NCBI GenBank assembly: GCA_965214795.1
Contig: OZ243976.1
Location: forward strand, 3,410,001-3,474,000
Length of the DNA: 64,000 nucleotides
Direction: 5' to 3'
Origin: JAJDXW01 sp965214795
GTDB lineage: Bacteria > Pseudomonadota > Gammaproteobacteria > HK1
This document shows, piece by piece, positions 27,154 through 36,085 of this stretch (within the stretch, counting starts at the first letter, position 1; each line of letters begins with the position of its first letter). The translations under genes and the position numbers were made by a program. A model generated the notes under the pieces. It had not been told where the DNA came from and did not search any database. It worked only from the letters and a program-made list of their open reading frames with translations.

Positions 27154-28470
27154 TCAGTCGAGGTCGAAGTGTTCGACCCGGATCCGGGTGACCGGACCCT
27201 CGACGCACGACGACGCCTCGATTCCCGCCACCGCGGTGTTCATGCGCGACTCGCGCACGCGGTGGGTGAGCATGATGAGGTGCACCTGGCTCACCCCGCG
27301 CCGCGGCTCGCGCTGGACCACCGCCTCGATGCTGATGTCGAGCGCGCCGAAGATGCTGGCGAGCTCGGCGAGCACCCCGGGGCGGTCCTCGGCGAGCATC
27401 CGCAGGTAGTACGCCGACTCGACCTCCTCCATCGCCAGCACCGGAAGGTCCGCGATGCGATCGGGTTGGAACGCGAGGTGCGGAACCCGCTGGTCCGGAT
27501 CGGTGGTGAGGGTCCGCACCACGTCCACCAGGTCGGCGACCACCGACGACGCGGTCGGCTCCGCGCCGGCCCCGGCGCCGTGGCACACGATCGGCCCCGC
27601 CGCGTCACCCTCGATGAGGACCGCGTTCATGACCCCGTCCACGGACGCGAGGAGACGCTGCTTCGGCACCATGGTCGGGTGCACCCGCATCTCGATGCCC
27701 CGGCCGGTGTGGCGGGCGAGGCCGAGGTGCTTGATCCGGTAGCCGAGCTGGTCGGCGTAGGAGATGTCGACCGGCTCGACGGCACCGAGGCCCTCGACGT
27801 ACACCCGCTCGAACTGGAGCGGGTGCCCGAACGCGATGGACGCGAGGATGGTGAGCTTGTGCGCGGCGTCGATGCCCTCGACGTCGAGGGTCGGATCGGC
27901 CTCCGCGTAGCCGAGAGCCTGCGCCTCCGCGAGCACTTCCTCGAAGGCCCGGCCGCCGGACTGCATCGCGGTGAGGATGAAGTTGCCGGTGCCGTTGATG
28001 ATGCCCGCGAGGGAACGGATCCGATTGCCGGCGAGTCCCTCGCGGAGGCTCTTGATAACCGGAATCGCCCCGGCCACGGACGCCTCGAAGGCGATGATCG
28101 CGCCCGCCGCGCGCGCCGCGGTGAAGACCTCGTTCCCGTGCAAGGCGATGAGGGCCTTGTTCGCGGTAACCACGTGCTTGCCCTGCCGGATGGCCCGCAG
28201 CACGAGGTCCCGCGCGGCATCGGTGCCCCCGATGAGCTCGACGACCACGTCGAGGTCGGGATCGTCCACCACCGCACGGGCGTCGCCGGTGAGAGCGACC
28301 CCGGTGAGGTCGCAGCTCCGCGCGCGGGTCGGATCGCGTACCGCGGCCCGGGTCACCTCGATGCCCCGCCCCGCCCGGCGCGCGATCTCGCCCGCGTTGC
28401 GCCGCAGCACGTTGACGGTGCCCTGCCCGACCGTGCCGAGCCCGAGCACCCCGATGCGTATCGGTTCCAA
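27154..28470 (-). CDS. hom: Homoserine dehydrogenase
   Basis: A 438-residue monofunctional homoserine dehydrogenase reducing aspartate semialdehyde for threonine and methionine synthesis. The NAD(P) motif is GVLGLGTVGQGTVNVL; the catalytic lysine segment is VTANKALIALHG; GIINGTGNFILTAM and GYAEADPTLDVEGIDAAHK are family signatures. A C-terminal ACT domain (YYLRMLAEDRPGVLAELASI) implies feedback control by threonine. The start is TTG 28470, right after AGGAAGG, because it places EPIRIGVLGLG at the N-terminus and no ATG/GTG does. No lysC or thrC is adjacent. Confidence 0.94.
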   Translation of the reverse strand: MEPIRIGVLGLGTVGQGTVNVLRRNAGEIARRAGRGIEVTRAAVRDPTRARSCDLTGVALTGDARAVVDDPDLDVVVELIGGTDAARDLVLRAIRQGKHVVTANKALIALHGNEVFTAARAAGAIIAFEASVAGAIPVIKSLREGLAGNRIRSLAGIINGTGNFILTAMQSGGRAFEEVLAEAQALGYAEADPTLDVEGIDAAHKLTILASIAFGHPLQFERVYVEGLGAVEPVDISYADQLGYRIKHLGLARHTGRGIEMRVHPTMVPKQRLLASVDGVMNAVLIEGDAAGPIVCHGAGAGAEPTASSVVADLVDVVRTLTTDPDQRVPHLAFQPDRIADLPVLAMEEVESAYYLRMLAEDRPGVLAELASIFGALDISIEAVVQREPRRGVSQVHLIMLTHRVRESRMNTAVAGIEASSCVEGPVTRIRVEHFDLD

Positions 28471-28625
28471 TGGCCTTCCTTCCTGTCGCAAGCGAGCGGC
28501 GCGCGAATTATCGTTCCGATACGGGCGCCGGGCCACCACCGCGATCCGGGGATGGTTCCCGAGATCGGCGTCGTGCTTCGCGGCAGGACCGCCGGAGGCT
28601 CGAACCGGGGCCGACCCCCGGGGGC

Positions 28626-30194
28626 TCAGATGGCCGGGCTGAAGTTTCCGTGAAAACCGAGCGGTAACGGATAGTCGAGCCACGCGCGCGCGACCGGCCC
28701 GTCCCCCACCCGCCGAGCGTCGAAGACCGCGACCGCACTTGCCTCCCGTTCGTAGTCGAGGACCGTGCCGACCAGCCACCCGTCGTCCTCCGACCGCCCG
28801 CCGCTTCTCGGCACGAAGACCTGCTCCTCGGGGATGACGCCGGGACCGAAATCGAACGTGTCCAGCGTCCCGCGCTCGAGGTCGCGCTTCTCCAGACGGT
28901 GGAGCACCGTGCCGTCCGCGTCGTCGTCCGCGCCAAGCGTGTACACGTAGCGGTTGCGCCGGCCCACCACCGCCGGCGCGACGCGGGGAAACTCCGCCCA
29001 GCCCGCCGACGTCTCGACGTCGGAACGCCCGTCCGGGTACAGGGTGAAGCGGGAGTAGCGCTCCGGCGCGGCGGGACGCACCTCCCCGCGCATGATGTAG
29101 CGAAGCCGCTCGGTCATCAGGGAAGGGTCGGGCGCGACGCACTGGTCGAACCGGATCGCGCCGCCCGCTTCCTCCCAGCCGTTCCCGTGGTGGAAGCCGA
29201 AGCCCGCGGGAAGCTGATGCCAGCGCCGCTCCTCGAAGTCGTGCTTGGCGATGACGAGCGCCCGGGAGCCGAGCGCCGGGCGCCACTCGAAGGCGTCCAG
29301 AAACGAGCCTTCCCCCGCCGACTCCGCCTCGAAGACGAGGGGCGGGACGACGATGACGAGGTGCCTTCCGGTCACCACGAAGTCGTGCGCCATACCGAGG
29401 GCACCCGCATCGATCACGGCCGCCTTGACCAGCGCTCCGTCCGGCGCGGCGTGGTACAGCACCAGTCGCGGGGCGGGGAAGTAGCTCAACCCGAACGCCC
29501 ACAGGGTACCGTCGGGCTCGACCTTGGGGTGGGCGGTGAACGGGACGCCCTCGAACCCGTCGGCCCAGGTCTTGAACCCCTGCCAGGCAAGCGTCTCACG
29601 GTCGAGCACGCTCGCCGAGCCGCCTTCCCAGAGGGCCAGCAACTCGCCGTGGTGGTCCAGGATGGAGGTGTTCGCGGGGTTGAGATCGTCCGGTCCCCGC
29701 ACCCGCGAGGGGTGGGCGACGACGGTCCCGAACCCGGGACGGACCCGGCGTCCGGCCGCGCGCTCGCGGGCGAGCTTGGGGGTATCGAGCACCCGCCCCC
29801 GGTGCCTCACGCCGGCGCCGTCGAAGCGGAACGCCTGCACCATGCCGTCGCCGTCGAACCAGTGGCGGTAGCGGAGGCCGAACCGCTCGTGAACGGCCGG
29901 CCCGTTGCGGTAGAACGTCCCCCGGAGATCCAGGGGAAGCCGCCCTTCGATTCGGGCCGGGCCGGCAAGCTCGTCCACGGCAACGCCCTTCCAGCCGAGC
30001 AGCATCGGGTTCGAAGCGAGCCGCGCGGCGAAATCGGCGGACCACTCGTCGCCGGCCGCCGCATCGGCGGCCAGGGTCCGGGTGAGCGGCAGGGACAGGT
30101 GCACGAGGCCGGCGGCTCCCGCGAGCAGGCTCGCCCCGAGCAACCGCCGGCGGCTCCACGTATCGGGGCAGCGCTGCGTATCGATCATGTTCAT
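28626..30194 (-). CDS. Carotenoid oxygenase (RPE65/CCD family), Tat-exported
   Basis: A 522-residue seven-bladed beta-propeller Fe(II) dioxygenase that cleaves carotenoids, apocarotenoids or stilbene-type compounds. Four candidate iron-ligand histidines stand in the expected order: TAHPKVEPDG, GMAHDFVV, FGFHHGNGWEE and LPLGFHGNFSP at the C-terminus. FYRNGPAVHE near the N-terminus and YFPAPRLVLYH are typical. The leader SRRRLLGASLLAGAAG is a twin-arginine signal, so it probably folds in the cytoplasm before export. It follows the DUF2141 gene by 24 bases. Substrate is not readable from sequence. Confidence 0.88.
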   Translation of the reverse strand: MNMIDTQRCPDTWSRRRLLGASLLAGAAGLVHLSLPLTRTLAADAAAGDEWSADFAARLASNPMLLGWKGVAVDELAGPARIEGRLPLDLRGTFYRNGPAVHERFGLRYRHWFDGDGMVQAFRFDGAGVRHRGRVLDTPKLARERAAGRRVRPGFGTVVAHPSRVRGPDDLNPANTSILDHHGELLALWEGGSASVLDRETLAWQGFKTWADGFEGVPFTAHPKVEPDGTLWAFGLSYFPAPRLVLYHAAPDGALVKAAVIDAGALGMAHDFVVTGRHLVIVVPPLVFEAESAGEGSFLDAFEWRPALGSRALVIAKHDFEERRWHQLPAGFGFHHGNGWEEAGGAIRFDQCVAPDPSLMTERLRYIMRGEVRPAAPERYSRFTLYPDGRSDVETSAGWAEFPRVAPAVVGRRNRYVYTLGADDDADGTVLHRLEKRDLERGTLDTFDFGPGVIPEEQVFVPRSGGRSEDDGWLVGTVLDYEREASAVAVFDARRVGDGPVARAWLDYPLPLGFHGNFSPAI

Positions 30195-30218
30195 CGTTCG
30201 TGTCTCTCCGTGATCCGG

Positions 30219-30668
30219 TCAGTAGGTCATGGTCATCGCGGCCGTCGCGGGCGTGTCGCCGACCGTCACCGCCGACGCTTCGAAGTCGGGCGGACCGAAG
30301 TGGGTGGGCGGGTCGTTCGCGAACCCGTATCCTTCCTTCGGGATCCCGAGAAAGTTGGCGTCGAGGTCCCCGTTGCCGTTCTCGTCGTGGAAGGCGTTCA
30401 CCGCATAGCGCCCCGCCGGCAGGTCCCGGAGCACGAAGCGCATCGCGCCCGCATGCGCTTGCTGCTGGACCCCCGCGAACATTCCGTCCGCATAGGGGAA
30501 CTTCTCTCCTTCGCGCGGAGTGTGGACGGCGACGTAGATGCGGCCCGAATCGGAACGGACCCCGCGAACCTCGATGACGAGATCGGCCGCGGCGGCGGGT
30601 GACGCGCCGGCGCCCGCGAGACCCATGAGGCCGGCGGACGCGGCAGCGGCGAGAAGCGAACGGGTCAT
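30219..30668 (-). CDS. DUF2141 secreted protein
   Basis: A 149-residue protein with a clear Sec signal (MTRSLLAAAASAGLMGLAGA, cleaved near ASPAAAAD). The mature part matches DUF2141: GRIYVAVHTPREGEKF, LPAGRYAVNAFHDENGNGDL and FLGIPKEGYGFANDP. These proteins are small beta-sandwich periplasmic proteins, often found beside carotenoid or lipid genes. GAGGAGG lies seven bases before the ATG. It is the first gene of the pair with the carotenoid oxygenase and is divergent from the LytTR regulator, 108 bases away. Confidence 0.85.
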   Translation of the reverse strand: MTRSLLAAAASAGLMGLAGAGASPAAAADLVIEVRGVRSDSGRIYVAVHTPREGEKFPYADGMFAGVQQQAHAGAMRFVLRDLPAGRYAVNAFHDENGNGDLDANFLGIPKEGYGFANDPPTHFGPPDFEASAVTVGDTPATAAMTMTY

Positions 30669-30776
30669 GGCTTGTCCTCCTCATAAGGGCGATGATCGAC
30701 GTGGCGGCGGGTCGTTCACGGCCCTGCCGCAGGGGAATGCTCCCGGGAGGCCACCGGTGCCGGCAAGCGGAAATTC

Positions 30777-31619
30777 GTGAACCGACACTCTCTTTCGCGA
30801 GTGAAGACCAGGTTGCAGCTCGCGATTCGCGAAACGCTGGCGCGGGTTCGTCCCCGATACCAGGCCCTCGGCCTCGTGGCCACGATCGCGGTGCTGGCCT
30901 GGCTCGGGCCGTTCGATACCTGGGGTCGTCTCTCCCTGCCCGACCGGGTGGCGTTCTGGGCCCTGGCCACCTCCGCCAACTGGATCTTCGGCTTGGCTCT
31001 CGGGTTCACCGTCGGGCGCGTGCTGGAGCGGCGGGGCCGGCTCGCCTGGGCCGCGGCCGTGGTCGCGGGGAGCGCGGCGGCGGCGGTGCCGGGGACCGCG
31101 GTGGTGTGGCTGCTGGTCGCCGCCTGTATGAACCACCGCATGACCGGCTTCGCGGAGATCGCCACGCTCTACTCCGAGGTCATCGCGATCCACCTCGTGC
31201 TGAACGCGCTCGTCACCTGGCTCGTCTACGGGAGGTCGCGGGGGAGGTCGCGGCGCGCGGACCCGGAGGGCGAGCCGATCTCGCCCCGCCCTTCCGCGGA
31301 GTCCCGGGACGCGCCTTTCCTGGAACGCATTCCCGAGCGCCTCGGGCGGAACCTCCTGCACCTGCACGTGCAGGACCACTACGTCGAGGTCCACACCGAT
31401 GAGGGGAGCGACCTGCTCCTCCTCCGCTTCCGGGATGCCCTGCGCGAGGTCGAGGGAATCGACGGGTCGCAGGTGCACCGCTCGCACTGGGTGGCGCGCG
31501 CGGCCCTCGACCGGGTCGAGCGCCGGAACGGAAGAATCGTGCTCCGCCTCGTGAACGGAACCCGGGTTCCCGTCAGCCGCTCCTTCGCACCCCGCCTCCG
31601 GGAGCGCGGCTGGCTCTGA
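30777..31619 (+). CDS. Membrane-bound LytTR-domain transcription regulator
   Basis: A 280-residue protein with four predicted transmembrane helices (about residues 28-160) and a C-terminal LytTR DNA-binding domain (about 183-280: HLHVQDHYVEVHTDEGSDLL, then EVEGIDGSQVHRSHWVARAA). There is no receiver domain, so it likely senses a membrane signal directly. It is divergent from DUF2141-carotenoid oxygenase and is their most likely regulator (inference). The start is GTG 30777 with a weak ribosome site. The last 96 bases of the gene are duplicated at 32921. Confidence 0.85.
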   Translation: MNRHSLSRVKTRLQLAIRETLARVRPRYQALGLVATIAVLAWLGPFDTWGRLSLPDRVAFWALATSANWIFGLALGFTVGRVLERRGRLAWAAAVVAGSAAAAVPGTAVVWLLVAACMNHRMTGFAEIATLYSEVIAIHLVLNALVTWLVYGRSRGRSRRADPEGEPISPRPSAESRDAPFLERIPERLGRNLLHLHVQDHYVEVHTDEGSDLLLLRFRDALREVEGIDGSQVHRSHWVARAALDRVERRNGRIVLRLVNGTRVPVSRSFAPRLRERGWL

Positions 31620-31642
31620 CCGGGACTCGAGCTCGGCCGGAC
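31524..31642 (+). repeat. Direct repeat D, copy 1 (3' end of the LytTR gene)
   Basis: 119 bases, from CGGAACGGAAGAATCGTGCT to past the LytTR stop codon, recur at 32921-33039 with two C/T differences. The pair brackets the toxin-antitoxin segment. The copy here is the functional one because it is continuous with the gene. Confidence 0.95.
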
Positions 31643-31847
31643 CCCGGCCTCCGCATCGCCGTCGAGGTCGCCGTCATCCTCGCGCCGAACGGCCGGGACC
31701 GAAGACGGGGTGCCCGATGCCGCTATCCCTTGCGGTCAGTTTCGACGAGGGCCGATCCGTCTCGACGCCTGCGTCGATGCCGCGTTCGGGTGTCTCGAGC
31801 TCCCGGTCATGGCGAAGGGCACCGGATCCCCGGTTGGTGAGCATGGG

Positions 31848-32213
31848 TCACGGCTGCGCCTTCGGGGGCCATCCCGGTCCGGATGGGATGGCCTCTTCAA
31901 GCAGAGCGATCAGTTGCGGCAGATCCTCCTGTACCGTCTTCCAGACGACTTCGAGGTCAATGTCGAAGTACGCATGCACCAATCGATTGCGCATCCCGAC
32001 GATCCGCTGCCACGGTATCTCCGGCGCGTCCCGTCGCCCGGGCTCGGTGATCCGGGCCGCCGCTTCGCCGACGATCTCGATATCCTTGACCAAGGCAAGG
32101 ACCAACTGGCGGTCGCGGTCCAGATCGCTGCGTGTCCGCCCCTGCGTGAAGGACAACGCTTCGCGGGCCGCATCCAACATGTGCCGCAGCCGGATTTCGT
32201 CATCCTTGCGCAT
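31848..32213 (-). CDS. hepT: HepT-type HEPN toxin
   Basis: A 121-residue HEPN-domain protein with the RNase/toxin motif RNRLVHAYF (Rx4-6H-x-Y form) near residue 75, and EIVGEAAARITEP, a conserved helix of the HepT family. HepT toxins are inactivated by AMPylation of the motif tyrosine by the adjacent MntA. The ATG overlaps the mntA stop region by 14 bases, antitoxin first. The downstream gap to the LytTR stop (31620-31847) holds nothing I can assign. Confidence 0.9.
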   Translation of the reverse strand: MRKDDEIRLRHMLDAAREALSFTQGRTRSDLDRDRQLVLALVKDIEIVGEAAARITEPGRRDAPEIPWQRIVGMRNRLVHAYFDIDLEVVWKTVQEDLPQLIALLEEAIPSGPGWPPKAQP

Positions 32214-32505
32214 ACTGGACTTCCGCCGTATCGAGGACTTCCTGGCGAAAATAGCGGCTCAAGTCCCCCGGTGTCCGCAAGTCCACCTTGCGGCCGCCGA
32301 AGAGGGCCGACAGATCGATCTCCATGCCGGCGATGCCCAGCAGGCCGGGCGTGCGATCCGGTGCAAACTCGACCAGCACGTCGATGTCGCTCTCCGCTCC
32401 GAAATCGGCTCGCAACGCCGAGCCGAAGATAGCGAGCCGACGGATGCCGTGTGTCCGGCAGAACGCGGCCAGTTCGGTTTTGGGGATCGAGAGTTGCGGG
32501 TTCAT
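32200..32505 (-). CDS. mntA: MntA-type nucleotidyltransferase antitoxin
   Basis: A 101-residue minimal nucleotidyltransferase. The signature GSALRADFGAESDIDVLVEF supplies the catalytic GSxxR...SDxD residues, and KVDLRTPGDLSRYF carries the third acidic residue. MNT antitoxins transfer AMP to the HepT tyrosine. The pair forms a two-gene operon on the minus strand inside a 1.3-kb segment bracketed by repeat D. Confidence 0.9.
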   Translation of the reverse strand: MNPQLSIPKTELAAFCRTHGIRRLAIFGSALRADFGAESDIDVLVEFAPDRTPGLLGIAGMEIDLSALFGGRKVDLRTPGDLSRYFRQEVLDTAEVQYAQG

Positions 32506-33113
32506 GCCTGAAACGTCCGGCTGGCATCGGCATCGTGGCCAGCGGCTCTCAACCGGGAATCAGGACGACAACGCGCGGAGCGATGTGCGGATCGTCAGCG
32601 CAGGGTCCGGTGCCTGCGTTCGGGTCCGTGCCGGGAGTCAAGAAGCCGGCGGGCAGGTTGTTCACCCGGTCCCTGCCGGTGTGCGTATGGGGCCTGACTT
32701 GTCGTCCGGTGCCCTTCGCCCCCTCGCCACTGCGCTTCTTCACACCTGAGACGCCTGCCAGATACGCGTTCCGCCCCTCGATTGTATCGTTTCGGCGCGC
32801 CGTGAGACCGTTCACGACCCGCGCAACCGCCGGCAACTCCACGCCGACCCACCGTTCCCGCCCCTCCACGAGCCCGGCTGGCAGGTCACGGTCACGGCGG
32901 CCCTCGTCGGGGTTGGGGGGCGGAACGGAAGAATCGTGCTCCGCCTCGTGAACGGAACCCGGGTTCCCGTCAGCCGCTCCTTCGCACCCCGCCTCCGGGA
33001 GCGCGGCTGGCTTTGACCGGGATTCGAGCTCGGCCGGACGCCTGCGCATGCCCCGGCTGTACACTGTGGACACCGGGTGGACACCGGGCCCACCCGGACG
33101 AAGGGAAGCGGAC
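32506..33113. other. Non-coding/decayed stretch with the displaced LytTR 3' end
   Basis: No convincing gene. Open frames exist on both strands but lack ribosome sites and family features. One plus-strand frame runs into the duplicated LytTR end, giving a chimera in which unrelated residues precede NGRIVLRLVNGTRVP. Near its right end, GTGGACACCGGGT is followed by a second GTGGACACCGGG (33066-33088), a small two-unit repeat before the methylase gene. Confidence 0.5.
32921..33039 (+). repeat. Direct repeat D, copy 2 (displaced LytTR 3' end)
   Basis: Same 119 bases as 31524-31642 apart from two C/T changes. Here the block has lost the rest of the gene, so it is a scar rather than a coding region. 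It lies 74 bases before the methylase start. Confidence 0.95.
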
Positions 33114-35333
33114 GTGAGCATAGAGTGGTCTTTCGATGTGCCCCTGATCGCCGAGATGGCGCTCCGGGAAAAGCAGATCCAGCAGAGCTACCGCCCGATC
33201 ATCGGCGTCCACAAGTGGTTCGCCCGCCGCCCCGGCACCTTGTTCCGCGGCCTCCTGCTCGCAGAGTTCGGAGACGGCCGGCTCGAGGACCTGTTCTTTC
33301 AATCGAACGACTTCTCGGGACTGCGGATCGCCGACCCGTTCATGGGAGGCGGAACGCCGCTCATCGAAGCGAACCGCGTCGGCTGCGACGTGGAGGGCTT
33401 CGACATCAATCCGATGTCCGCCTGGATCGTCCGCGAGGAGATCGAGCCTCTCGACGTCCCGGCCTACGAGCGAGTTGCCCGTACGCTCATCGACGGGCTT
33501 CGCGCCGAGATTGACCGATACTACCGCACCTCCTGCCCGCGCTACGGCGAGTCGAACGTCCCGGTGAAGTCCTTCCTGTGGGTCAAGGTGCTCGACTGCG
33601 AAGCCTGTGGAGAGACCTTCGACCTCTTTCCGGGCTACCTGCTCGCGGAAAACCGTCGCCACCCGAAGAGCGTCCTGGCGTGCCCGGACTGCGGCGACCT
33701 CAACGAAATCGAGGATCGAAGGGATCCGGGGAGCTGCGGGTCGTGTGGCAGCACCCTCCATCGGGTCGGTCCTGCACGCCGGGGGCGTTGCGAGTGCCCC
33801 CGCTGCGGGCATTCCAACGCCTATCCCCGACGTACACCGGGGCCTCTCGAGCACCGCCTGTTCGCCATCGAATACCACAATCCGCAACGGAAGTCGGAGC
33901 ACAAGGGCCGTTTCTTCAAGAAGCCGGACGCGGAGGACCTTGCCTGCATGACCGAAGCGGCCGTGCGGTGGGCGGATATCTCACCTCGCTTCGTGCCCGA
34001 CCAGCTCATCCTCCCGGGGGATGAGACGGATCGGCTGCACCGGTGGGGCTATACCCGATACCGCGAGCTGTTCAATCCGCGCCAACTCCTCGGGCTGGAG
34101 CTGAGCTGCCGGCGGATCGCGGAGACCGAAGACCCGCGCATCCGCCGTGCGCTCGCGACCAATCTCTCCGACTTGCTGCGCTACCAAAACATGTTGTGCC
34201 GCTACGACACGATGGCTCTCAAGGCGCTGGACATCTTTTCGGTACACGGCTTCCCGGTCGGGCTGGTGCAGTGCGAGTCCAACTTCACCGGCATCGTCAA
34301 CGGCACCGGAACGAACGTCGGATCGGGAGGCTGGTCGAACATCGTGGACAAGTACGTCAAGGCGAAGCGCTACTGCGAGGCGCCCTACGAGGTCCGGCGC
34401 ATCGGCTCGCGCAACGTGCGGGTTCCGATCAGGGGTGAGCGAATCGGCGAGAGACGGGAAGGTGGGCAGCCACGCGTCGCCATCCGTTGCACGAGTGCAA
34501 CCGAGAGCGAGGTTGCGCCGCAGAGCCTTGACGCCGTATTCACGGATCCGCCCTACTTCGGCAACGTGCAGTACGGCGAGCTGATGGACTTCTGCTATGT
34601 CTGGCTGCGGCGCCTCGTCGGCAACGAAGCCGAAGGGTTCGACCGCTCGTCCACCCGCTCACCGCAGGAGTTGACGGGCAACGTCAGCCAGGATCGAGAT
34701 CTCGCGTATTTCACCGAGGGGCTGTCCATCGCCTATTCGCGCATGGCGCGCGCCCTGAAGCCGGGCGCACCGCTTGCATTCACTTTCCATCACAACAAGC
34801 TCGACGCCTATTGCGCGGTCGGAGTCGCGCTTCTGGACGCGGGACTCGTGTGCTCGGCGTCACTGCCCTGCCCGGCCGAGATGGGCGGGTCGATCCACAT
34901 TCACGGCACCACGTCGTCGATCATCGACACCGTCTTCGTTTGCCGCAGCTCCGGCGCCACGCCCGAGGGCTGGCTATTCGATTCACCCGAGGGACTCCTC
35001 CGGATCGTGGGCGCGGACTTGGCTCACCTAGCGAGCACCGGTCGAGCTCCCACCTACGGTGATACGCGATGCATCGTCTTCGGTCACCTGACCCGAATGG
35101 CGGTCTGGGCGCTCCGGGATGCCTGGGAATACCTTCGCCCGACAGCGGAGAAAATTGCGGCTGTCCGCGACCGGATGACCGGTTACGGAGACCCTGACGA
35201 GCTGGCACGGCAAACGCCGCCAACCGAAACATGCACCAGCTCGTGGAGCACACCCGCCTCGTCGAATTCCGCGCGCGGTAGACGTCCGAGGAGAGGCGTG
35301 GATTGCGTCGACGCTCGCACGCGTGAGAAATGA
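33114..35333 (+). CDS. Putative DNA methylase (DUF1156-like) with internal zinc ribbons
   Basis: A 739-residue Rossmann-type DNA methyltransferase. It opens with IAEMALREKQIQQSYRP and GVHKWFARRPGTLFRGLL, typical of DUF1156-like methylases. The SAM motif is DPFMGGGTPLIEANRVG near residue 75 and the catalytic motif is FTDPPYFGNVQYGELMDF near residue 478; DPPY fits amino-methylation of adenine or cytosine. Between them are at least four CxxC pairs (CEACGE, CPDCGD, CGSCGS, CPRCGH; about residues 162-240), read as two zinc ribbons. GTG 33114 follows AAGGGA. No restriction, ATPase or helicase partner is adjacent. The last 40 residues are low-complexity and may be frameshifted. Confidence 0.78.
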   Translation: MSIEWSFDVPLIAEMALREKQIQQSYRPIIGVHKWFARRPGTLFRGLLLAEFGDGRLEDLFFQSNDFSGLRIADPFMGGGTPLIEANRVGCDVEGFDINPMSAWIVREEIEPLDVPAYERVARTLIDGLRAEIDRYYRTSCPRYGESNVPVKSFLWVKVLDCEACGETFDLFPGYLLAENRRHPKSVLACPDCGDLNEIEDRRDPGSCGSCGSTLHRVGPARRGRCECPRCGHSNAYPRRTPGPLEHRLFAIEYHNPQRKSEHKGRFFKKPDAEDLACMTEAAVRWADISPRFVPDQLILPGDETDRLHRWGYTRYRELFNPRQLLGLELSCRRIAETEDPRIRRALATNLSDLLRYQNMLCRYDTMALKALDIFSVHGFPVGLVQCESNFTGIVNGTGTNVGSGGWSNIVDKYVKAKRYCEAPYEVRRIGSRNVRVPIRGERIGERREGGQPRVAIRCTSATESEVAPQSLDAVFTDPPYFGNVQYGELMDFCYVWLRRLVGNEAEGFDRSSTRSPQELTGNVSQDRDLAYFTEGLSIAYSRMARALKPGAPLAFTFHHNKLDAYCAVGVALLDAGLVCSASLPCPAEMGGSIHIHGTTSSIIDTVFVCRSSGATPEGWLFDSPEGLLRIVGADLAHLASTGRAPTYGDTRCIVFGHLTRMAVWALRDAWEYLRPTAEKIAAVRDRMTGYGDPDELARQTPPTETCTSSWSTPASSNSARGRRPRRGVDCVDARTREK

Positions 35334-35432
35334 GAGAGCGGGCAGCGTTGACCGGCCTGCCACCGGGCGGAACGTGCATTCGGCCGCGCCGCGAACGAAG
35401 TGGACCCGGGCGTTGGGCGGCGGGACCTGGAT

Positions 35433-36085
35433 CTACCCGTCCGGGACGGAGGCGGGGACCTCGGGGGCGGCGGATGGCGCGTCCGCGTTCTGGCCGCGGT
35501 GGCGGAGCCAGTGGTCCATGAGCACGAGGGCGGTCATCGCCTCCGCGATGGGGGTGGCCCGGAGCCCGACGCAGGGGTCGTGCCGCCCGGTCGTCACCAC
35601 CTCGACCGGCTCGCCCGACCGGTCGATGCTCCGGCCCGGCAGGCGAAGGCTCGAGGTCGGCTTCAGAGCGATGCTCGCGACGATGTCCTGCCCGGTCGAG
35701 ATGCCGCCGAGGATCCCGCCCGCGTTGTTGCCGAGGAAGCCCTCTGGAGTGATCTCGTCCCGGTGTTCGGTCCCCTTCTGCTCGACCGACGCGAACCCGG
35801 CCCCGATCTCGACCCCCTTGACCGCGTTGATCCCCATGAGCGCCGAGGCGAGGTCGGCGTCCAGCTTGGCGTAGACCGGCTCCCCGAGCCCGCGCGGGAC
35901 GCCGGCCGCACGCACCGTGACCCGCGCTCCGACGGAGGCCCCTCTCCTTGACGTACTTCCTTGCGATCGCCCCCGCCACGACCCGGACCGCGGTCTCTCG
36001 GGCCGAGGCCCGACCGCCGCCTCGGTAGTCACGGATGCCGTACTTGGCGAGGTGAGTGTGGTCGGTCCGGGCGCCCCGGCGTCGG
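35433..36085 (-). pseudogene. aroC: Truncated, frameshifted chorismate synthase copy
   Basis: A second aroC lacking the first third of the gene. Its left part keeps HLAKYGIRDYRGGGRASARE in one frame, then about 160 bases are deleted and the frame changes. The remainder (GARVTVRAAGVPRGLGEPVY to the stop) is intact in another frame. Positions 35481-35897 match 37941-38357 of the intact gene with one difference, while both flanks are visibly more diverged. The C-terminus differs too (PEVPASVPDG here, PAIPASAPKP there). It cannot make an active enzyme. Confidence 0.88.

Noticed and set aside
32549..33121. Minus-strand ORF of about 190 codons between mntA and the methylase
   Set aside because: No ribosome site or recognisable motif, and it crosses the duplicated LytTR end antisense, so it is unlikely to be a gene.
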